20,557 nucleotides of DNA from ATZT02 sp964655115 (lineage in GTDB: Bacteria; Actinomycetota; Actinomycetes; S36-B12; UBA5976): NCBI GenBank assembly GCA_964655115.1, contig CAZZKM010000020.1, forward strand, positions 1-20,557, read 5' to 3'. The notes under the pieces are model-generated. The model had not been told where the DNA came from, searched no databases, and saw only the letters and a program-made list of their open reading frames with translations. The position numbers were made by a program, and so were the translations under genes. Shown here in pieces: positions 16,130 to 20,557 of the stretch (position 1 is its first letter; the number at the start of each line of letters is the position of its first letter).

Positions 16130-16963
16130 TTATGAACCTTCCTTACATCCTGGCAAATCAGGATTGCCTAAGCAATCTGTGTTTGCATCTGTTACTACTC
16201 TGCCAGTAGATAGCTCTCCTACTTGGCCAAGTGCTCTTAATTTTTCAATATGTTGATTAAATTCTTCTCTTGTAACTACTTTTACGTTGAATAACATGCG
16301 GGAGTGATCTACTCCGCAAAGTTCAGCACATTTTCCAGCAAAGTCACCTAACTTTGTAGGAGTTAGTTCAAAAGCATTTAATCTTCCTGGAACAACATCC
16401 ATTTTCATTAAAAATGCAGGAATCCAGAACGAGTGAATTACATCTGGAGAAGTTAGTTCGAATTTAACTTTTTCATCTACTGGCAAATAAAGCATCGGTG
16501 GATTTGCAGGTGTACCAATGTCATAAACGCCTGCTTCTTTGTAATTAAAAGTCCAAGACCATCTAAAACCAACAACATTAACCGTATGTTGTTGTTGTCC
16601 AGTTAATTTGATGAGTGGACCTTGATCTCTTGCAGTGAAATAGAAAAGGCCTAACACAATTACTAAAGGAACTATTGTATAAAGAATTTCTAAAGGAATG
16701 TTGTAACGAGTTTGTTTTGGAACTTCATTTTCACTTCTTCTGCGATAAAGAATGATTGCTGAAAAAAGTAAACCTAAAACTAATAGTGCTACTCCTATTG
16801 CCAGTATCCAAGTGCCCTGCCACAAATTTAATATTGTGATGCCTTCTTTAGTTGCAGGTTCTGGAAAACCTATGCGAAGTGCTTCATCTTGAGTTGCTTT
16901 GGAACAAGCAGTTAAAACAAAAAATGAGGAGATCAAAAGTGCCGAAAGAATCTTTCGTCTCAA
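16130..16963 (-). CDS. ctaC: cytochrome c oxidase subunit II, lipoprotein, CuA domain
   Basis: This subunit takes electrons from the cytochrome bc1-c branch at its CuA centre. I start it at TTG 16963, giving 277 residues. That codon has AGGAGA (16971-16976) 7 bases upstream and yields a clean lipoprotein signal peptide ending in F-V-L-T-A-C20. Earlier in-frame codons would add 40 residues without a signal and would overlap the promoter and the divergent gene. Two transmembrane helices follow (about 51-72 and 92-109). The periplasmic cupredoxin domain has V-G-F-R-W-S-W-T-F-N-Y and the CuA ligands H in D-V-I-H-S-F-W and C-A-E-L-C-G-V-D-H-S-R-M. Two further cysteines lie in the short tail (D-C-L-G-N and G-C-K-E-G-S), which is unusual. 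Confidence 0.96.
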   Translation of the reverse strand: MRRKILSALLISSFFVLTACSKATQDEALRIGFPEPATKEGITILNLWQGTWILAIGVALLVLGLLFSAIILYRRRSENEVPKQTRYNIPLEILYTIVPLVIVLGLFYFTARDQGPLIKLTGQQQHTVNVVGFRWSWTFNYKEAGVYDIGTPANPPMLYLPVDEKVKFELTSPDVIHSFWIPAFLMKMDVVPGRLNAFELTPTKLGDFAGKCAELCGVDHSRMLFNVKVVTREEFNQHIEKLRALGQVGELSTGRVVTDANTDCLGNPDLPGCKEGS

Positions 16964-16991
16964 ACTAATCTCTCCTAAGAGCAACTTTGAC

Positions 16992-17020
16992 TGTATATAT
17001 AGCAACATTAGAGCACTCAA
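16992..17020 (-). promoter_or_regulatory. ctaCDF promoter
   Basis: On the minus strand TTGAGT (17020-17015) and TATACA (16997-16992) are exactly 17 bases apart. Initiation would fall near 16985, giving a leader of about 22 bases that holds the AGGAGA ribosome site and the TTG start of ctaC. The agreement of all three elements supports both the promoter and the start choice. Confidence 0.65.
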
Positions 17021-17024
17021 GCCA

Positions 17025-17052
17025 TTGTGAGGAAAAGAAGGGCAAGTAACGT
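17025..17052 (+). promoter_or_regulatory. possible promoter for the cysteine desulfurase homologue, leaderless
   Basis: TTGTGA (17025-17030) and TAACGT (17047-17052) are 16 bases apart on the plus strand. The -10 ends 7 bases before the ATG at 17060, which would make that A the first transcribed base. No Shine-Dalgarno is present, consistent with a leaderless mRNA. The promoter lies back-to-back with that of ctaC. Confidence 0.45.
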
Positions 17053-17059
17053 TTAACAC

Positions 17060-18172
17060 ATGTCGCCCAGCACAAATGCACATATGCGTAATTTTGATTC
17101 GCTTACTTCAGGTCTGCTTCATCCTGCTGCAAAAAAAGCATTAACTTCCTTGCCAGATTATGCCTACTTTGATTCGACCAAGCTCTATCACGAATCAAGA
17201 TCTGCCCGCATGCTTTTAGATTCGGCTCGAGCATCAATTGCTGCCAGATTAAATGTAAATGCTGAAGAGGTTTCTTTTATTCCAAGTGGTAACGCAGGAC
17301 TTGATTTAATTGTTTCTGGTTTATTAAATGCAACAAATAATAAAAAAGTTGTTGCTTCAAGTGTTGAACAAAAAGCAATCATTGAAAGATTAAAAAGTTA
17401 TGAATCAAAATTAGTTTCAGTTGACAATTTTGCAAGAATAAACGAAAAAGAATTTATAGAAAAACTAGAATCAATAAAACCAGGACTTGCGATTTTACAA
17501 TTTTCAAATCATGAAGTTGGAACCCAACAACCATTGCATCCTATATATAAAAAATGTCAAGAATTACAAATTCCACTTTTTGTAGATGCTTCAATGACAG
17601 CAGGTTTAGTAAATGTTGGTACAGATTGGGATGTGTTGCTATTGAAACCAAGTAGCTGGGGTGCCCCAATTGGTTTAGATATTTTGATTGTAAAAAGAAA
17701 TGTAATGTTTAAATCTATTCTTTTGGATGATGGCCGAGAAAATCATAAGTTTTCTAGCAATGTGTTTATCCCTCAAGCAGTAGCAATTGGTGCAAGTTTA
17801 GAAGCAATCAATGAAAAAAGAAGTGAAACTGCAAAATCACTTTCAATTCTAATCAAAGATTTAAGAGAACAACTAAGCCAATTAGAAAACATCATTCTTT
17901 TAGGAGATCCTGTAGCAAGACTTCCTCATGTGCTTAGTTTTTTAATTGTTAATGTTGATGGTGAATTTATATCTCAAAACTTAAGTAAAAAAGGATTTGC
18001 TGTGTCAAGTGGATCTTCTTGTACCCCTGATGCAATTAAGCCATCTCACGTCTTAAGTGAAATGGGATATCCAAATCAAGCCCACATAAGAGTTTCTCTT
18101 TCATTTGATACCACAAAAGCAGATATTGATGAATTTGTTGTGGCTTTAAATCAAACCTTAAGTGAAATCTAA
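17060..18172 (+). CDS. cysteine desulfurase-family (class V aminotransferase fold) protein with altered PLP site
   Basis: The 370-residue product aligns by eye along its length with NifS/IscS-like proteins, nearest to the actinobacterial homologues found beside ctaC. Conserved parts include S-N-H-E-V-G-T-Q-Q-P (149-158), VDAS (175-178), the reactive-cysteine loop S-S-G-S-S-C-T-P (C321) and H-I-R-V-S-L (R344). Three PLP contacts look replaced: the stacking histidine of V-E-H is Q104, the glutamine of D-A-x-Q is M179, and the Schiff-base lysine in K-W-G-G-P-like segments is S199 (PSSWGAPIG). The nearest lysine is K196, three residues earlier. It may therefore be a non-desulfurase sulfur carrier or a pseudoenzyme. 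There is no TusA fusion. The ATG at 17060 appears leaderless. M9 is an alternative start but also lacks a ribosome site. The stop overlaps the aat stop by 4 bases. Confidence 0.85.
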   Translation: MSPSTNAHMRNFDSLTSGLLHPAAKKALTSLPDYAYFDSTKLYHESRSARMLLDSARASIAARLNVNAEEVSFIPSGNAGLDLIVSGLLNATNNKKVVASSVEQKAIIERLKSYESKLVSVDNFARINEKEFIEKLESIKPGLAILQFSNHEVGTQQPLHPIYKKCQELQIPLFVDASMTAGLVNVGTDWDVLLLKPSSWGAPIGLDILIVKRNVMFKSILLDDGRENHKFSSNVFIPQAVAIGASLEAINEKRSETAKSLSILIKDLREQLSQLENIILLGDPVARLPHVLSFLIVNVDGEFISQNLSKKGFAVSSGSSCTPDAIKPSHVLSEMGYPNQAHIRVSLSFDTTKADIDEFVVALNQTLSEI

Positions 18173-18834
18173 AAAGCTGGTTTTGTTTTCATAACTTTCT
18201 TTAATTGATTTAAATATCTTATTCTTGAAATTTCAACTACTCCCATACTCTTTAAATGTGGGGTTTGCCATTGCACATCAAAAATTCTTTCTCCTTTCGC
18301 ACTTTTTAATTTTTCAACTAAATACACCATCGCCGTTTTGGAAGCATCAGTTTTTCTGTGAAACATAGACTCTCCTGCAAATAGTCCATTTACTTCAACC
18401 CCATAAAGCCCACCTACTAATTGTTGTTTTTCATCCCAAACTTCGACACTGTGGGCAAAACCTAAATCAAATAAATCTTTGTAAGCATTAATTATTTCTT
18501 TATTAATCCAGCCTTTTGGTCTCTTATCATCGCCACAACCTTTCATAACTTCCACAAAAGCTTGATCAAAAGTTACATGAAATTTCTTCATAGATTTTTT
18601 TAAAGATTTAGATACTTTTATTCCATTTAAAGGCAAAACTCCTCTTTTTAAAGGTGACCACCAACCAATTTCTGTTTTACCTTCTACTTCAACATGCATT
18701 GGAAATATTCCATGTATATAGGAATCAATTAAAGTTTCAGGTTTTAAATCTGCACCTAAGATAACTAGATCATTTTTAGGCATTTCTTCTACTTTGGGAA
18801 AATTCCAAAGAGAAGGTCCAATTTCTTTTGGCAT
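18169..18834 (-). CDS. aat: leucyl/phenylalanyl-tRNA-protein transferase
   Basis: The 221-residue enzyme adds Leu or Phe from aminoacyl-tRNA to proteins with N-terminal Arg or Lys, marking them for ClpS/ClpAP-type degradation. Family motifs are G-A-D-L-K-P-E-T-L-I-D-S-Y-I-H-G-I-F-P-M near 27-46, W-W-S-P-x-x-R-G-V-L-P at about 58-68, H-S-V-E-V-W (128-133), G-G-L-Y-G-V-x-x-N-G-x-F-x-G-E-S-M-F (141-158) and D-V-Q-W-Q-T-P-H-L-x-S-M-G (191-203). The length is normal (E. coli 234). The ATG lies 4 bases after the adoK stop without its own Shine-Dalgarno, so it is coupled to adoK. It converges on the cysteine desulfurase homologue, and the two stop codons share CTAA. Confidence 0.95.
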   Translation of the reverse strand: MPKEIGPSLWNFPKVEEMPKNDLVILGADLKPETLIDSYIHGIFPMHVEVEGKTEIGWWSPLKRGVLPLNGIKVSKSLKKSMKKFHVTFDQAFVEVMKGCGDDKRPKGWINKEIINAYKDLFDLGFAHSVEVWDEKQQLVGGLYGVEVNGLFAGESMFHRKTDASKTAMVYLVEKLKSAKGERIFDVQWQTPHLKSMGVVEISRIRYLNQLKKVMKTKPAF

Positions 18835-18838
18835 TAAA

Positions 18839-19822
18839 TTACTTAACTAAAAAAGGTTTTATTTCCGCTGCTGGATCTTTACCGTAAAAATTCTCAAATC
18901 TTTTCACAAATTCATCATTTGTAAAGAAATATTCTTGAGTACCAACAGTTTCAATTACATAAGTTGCAAGCATGGAGCCAACTTGAGCGCAACGCTCAGG
19001 TTTTAAGCCCCAAGAGTAAGCAGCTAAATATCCTGCGCGAAATGAATCTCCTACTCCCGTTGGATCAATTCTTTCTGTTTCTGGAGGACAAGCAACGGTG
19101 GCAATTACTTCATTTTTACTTTGAACTCTTGCTCCTTTTGCACCCAAAGTGGTTACAACTGTGCCAACTCGTTTCATTAATTCATCTGTATTCCAACCAA
19201 CTTTTTTCTCAATCAAACTTGATTCATACTCATTCATAAATAGATAAGTTGCACCTTCAATTAATTGCGCTATTTCTTTACCATCCATTCTTGCCATTTG
19301 TTGCGAAGGATCAGCTATGAAATCTATTTTTCTTTGCTTAGCTTCTTCTGTGTGTTTAATCATGGCTAATGGATCACTTGGTCCAATAAAAACAAAATCT
19401 ATTTTTCCAACTCTTTGTATAACAGGTCCTAATTCAATTAAATTTGATTCACTCATTGCCCCTGGATAAAAGGAAGCTATTTGATTTGCAGCATCATCAG
19501 TGGTGCAAACAAAACGTGCAGTGTGTTTATCGTGGCTGTAATGAATTGATTCACAATCAACATTGTGTCTTTCTAACCAAGATCTATATTCAGCAAAATC
19601 TTTTCCAACTGCGCCAACCAAAATTGGACGAAGTCCAAGTTTGCCCATAGAAAAAGCAACGTTTGCTCCAACACCACCTCTTCTAATTTGTAAATCATCA
19701 ACTAGAAAAGAAAGTGAAACGTGATCTAGTTTGTCGGCAACTAACGAATCGGTAAATTTTCCAGGAAAACGCATTAAGTGATCAGTTGCAATTGAACCCG
19801 TGATTGCAATATTTAGTGACAC
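18839..19822 (-). CDS. adoK: PfkB-family kinase, probable adenosine kinase
   Basis: The 327-residue ribokinase-fold enzyme likely phosphorylates adenosine to AMP (purine salvage). It carries R-R-G-G-V-G-A-N (47-54), the V-T-T-L-G-A-K-G-A strand-loop (223-231) and the catalytic D-P-T-G-V-G-D-S-F motif with base D259. The adenosine assignment rests on overall resemblance to the actinobacterial Rv2202c type and on its place between ctaC-side genes and the hesB/glycerate kinase pair. Another sugar or nucleoside substrate is possible. The start is GTG at 19822, with no Shine-Dalgarno and a possible -35/-10 pair placing initiation at the start codon. aat follows with a 4-base gap. Confidence 0.85.
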   Translation of the reverse strand: MSLNIAITGSIATDHLMRFPGKFTDSLVADKLDHVSLSFLVDDLQIRRGGVGANVAFSMGKLGLRPILVGAVGKDFAEYRSWLERHNVDCESIHYSHDKHTARFVCTTDDAANQIASFYPGAMSESNLIELGPVIQRVGKIDFVFIGPSDPLAMIKHTEEAKQRKIDFIADPSQQMARMDGKEIAQLIEGATYLFMNEYESSLIEKKVGWNTDELMKRVGTVVTTLGAKGARVQSKNEVIATVACPPETERIDPTGVGDSFRAGYLAAYSWGLKPERCAQVGSMLATYVIETVGTQEYFFTNDEFVKRFENFYGKDPAAEIKPFLVK

Positions 19823-19830
19823 GGGAAGTA

Positions 19831-19859
19831 AGACTACTAATTAACCGATGAAAAGTGAA
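19831..19859 (-). promoter_or_regulatory. possible leaderless promoter of adoK
   Basis: On the minus strand TTCACT (19859-19854) and TAGTCT (19836-19831) are 17 bases apart, and the GTG start lies 8 bases after the -10. The gap between erpA and adoK (37 bases) has no ribosome site, which favours a leaderless mRNA. The hexamers are modest matches. Confidence 0.35.
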
Positions 19860-20210
19860 TTAGTGGAATGAATCGCCACAGGCGCAAGATCCGCCTGCAT
19901 TTGGATTATCAATTGTAAAACCTTGTTTTTCAATTGTGTCCACAAAATCAATAGTTGCTCCATTTAGATATGGAACACTCATTTTGTCTACTACAACTTT
20001 TACTCCATTGAAATCTTGTGTTGCATCACCTTCGAGGGATCGATCATCAAAAAACAATTGGTATCTCATACCAGAGCATCCACCAGGTTGTACTGCAATT
20101 CTTAATGCAAGATCATCTCTTCCTTCTTGATTAAGAAGAGTTCTTACTTTTGTGGTTGCAACATCTGTAAGCAAAATGCCATTTTGAGTATTAGTAGTTT
20201 CAGTGCTCAT
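19860..20210 (-). CDS. erpA: HesB/IscA-type iron-sulfur cluster insertion protein
   Basis: The 116-residue A-type carrier binds and delivers Fe-S clusters to apoproteins. The three family cysteines are present: C45 in Q-P-G-G-C-S-G-M and C109 and C111 in G-G-S-C-A-C-G-D-S-F near the C terminus. The usual L-R-I-A-V-x-P-G-G-C-S-G-x-x-Y core is intact. The ATG at 20210 has AGAAGGAAAGG upstream, though its spacing (about 12 bases from AAAGG) is long. In actinobacteria this gene commonly sits beside glycerate kinase and near ctaC, as here. Confidence 0.95.
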   Translation of the reverse strand: MSTETTNTQNGILLTDVATTKVRTLLNQEGRDDLALRIAVQPGGCSGMRYQLFFDDRSLEGDATQDFNGVKVVVDKMSVPYLNGATIDFVDTIEKQGFTIDNPNAGGSCACGDSFH

Positions 20211-20233
20211 TTGTGAGATTAACCTTTCCTTCT

Positions 20234-20239
20234 TCTATA
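20234..20239 (-). promoter_or_regulatory. possible -10 of erpA
   Basis: A TATATATAGA run on the minus strand gives TATAGA at 20239-20234, about 25 bases before the erpA start and upstream of its Shine-Dalgarno. No convincing -35 was found (TGGTCG with an 18-base spacer is the nearest), so this is tentative. The element lies in the 41-base gap after the glycerate kinase gene. Confidence 0.35.
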
Positions 20240-20251
20240 TATATTGCCACG

Positions 20252-20557
20252 TTATTTCGACCATGTCCTGCTGACCCGCTCCGCGAGCATCACTAGGGAC
20301 ATAAATGGATCATTTGGTAAATCTTGTCCAGGTTCAATACATCCATAAGCTCCAACAATTCCTGCTGCAGCTAGCTCTCTTTTACCGGCAACTACTTGGC
20401 CACACAATGCAAGACATGTTTTGGCAGATTCCATAGCCATATCGGCAATTCCAGTTATCACTTTGCCTCGCAAAGTTTGCCAATCAAGTGAACCTTCACC
20501 AGTGATAACTAAATCTGAATTTGCAATTTCATTTTTTAAATCAAATGATTCTTCAAC
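20252..20557 (-). CDS. glycerate kinase, C-terminal part
   Basis: The reading frame is open from the window edge (20557) to the TAA at 20252, giving the last 101 residues. The stretch D-L-V-I-T-G-E-G-S-L-D-W-Q-T-L-x-G-K-V is the signature of the GarK/GlxK-type glycerate kinase family, whose members phosphorylate D-glycerate. The later G-Q-V-V-A-G and G-C-I-E-P-G-Q-D-L-P segments also fit. An internal start near 20473 would drop the motif, so the gene clearly begins outside the window. It is the gene upstream of erpA, 41 bases away, as in other actinobacteria. Confidence 0.9.
   Translation of the reverse strand, partial: VEESFDLKNEIANSDLVITGEGSLDWQTLRGKVITGIADMAMESAKTCLALCGQVVAGKRELAAAGIVGAYGCIEPGQDLPNDPFMSLVMLAERVSRTWSK

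Noticed and set aside
16964..17083. 40-residue N-terminal extension of CtaC
   Set aside because: It would place the signal peptide internally and overlap the promoter. The TTG at 16963 has the ribosome site and lipobox.
20252..20473. Separate 73-residue gene at the right end
   Set aside because: The frame stays open to the window edge and carries the glycerate kinase motif upstream of this internal ATG, so it is only the tail of a larger gene.
1..20557. tRNA, insertion sequence, prophage or CRISPR
   Set aside because: No cloverleaf-like sequence, transposase, integrase or spaced repeat array was seen on either strand.

Overview
This window comes from a low-GC, compact bacterial genome that I read as a streamlined actinobacterium, most like the freshwater acI / Nanopelagicales group. 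This is an inference from gene content and gene order. The features behind it are the actinobacterial three-gene cytochrome oxidase block ctaC-ctaD-ctaF with a subunit IV of the actinobacterial type, an nrdR-nrdJ operon, an adoK-type PfkB kinase beside erpA and a glycerate kinase (the order resembles the Mycobacterium tuberculosis Rv2199c-Rv2205c region, recalled from memory), very short intergenic gaps, and frequent TTG/GTG or apparently leaderless starts. GC is about 37% by eye, with a conspicuous richer patch at about 7100-7380.

Layout. From 1 to 3648 (minus strand) an ABC-F ATPase, a glutamate dehydrogenase, a MOSC-domain protein and the start of a DUF1801 protein form one tight operon. 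A strong terminator (3675-3700) separates this from the upstream nrdR-nrdJ operon (3722-7069, minus), which encodes the B12-dependent class II ribonucleotide reductase and its repressor. The 392-base gap 7070-7461 is the richest non-coding stretch. It holds three same-facing DnaA boxes, two of which coincide with a putative nrdRJ promoter, a 16-bp perfect palindrome, a NrdR-box-like site with a weaker partner 31 bp away, and short repeats.

From 7462 a UMF1-type MFS transporter (plus) converges on a malic enzyme / SDR dehydrogenase pair (minus), followed upstream by an APC amino-acid permease with its own terminator. From 12701 to 16963 (minus) ctaC, ctaD, ctaF and the Na+/H+ antiporter gene nhaA are in series. 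Divergent from ctaC is a cysteine-desulfurase-family gene (17060-18172) whose PLP-binding residues appear lost while its reactive-cysteine loop is kept. The right end (minus) carries aat, adoK, erpA and the C-terminal third or so of a glycerate kinase.

Function. The region combines respiration (cytochrome aa3 oxidase and a Na+/H+ antiporter), carbon and nitrogen overflow or entry reactions (malic enzyme, glutamate dehydrogenase, amino-acid permease, glycerate kinase), nucleotide supply (NrdJ, AdoK) and Fe-S/protein quality functions (ErpA, Aat). No tRNA, rRNA, insertion sequence, phage gene or CRISPR array was seen. The two observations most worth follow-up are the PLP-site-degenerate cysteine desulfurase homologue and the DnaA-box cluster over the nrdRJ promoter.
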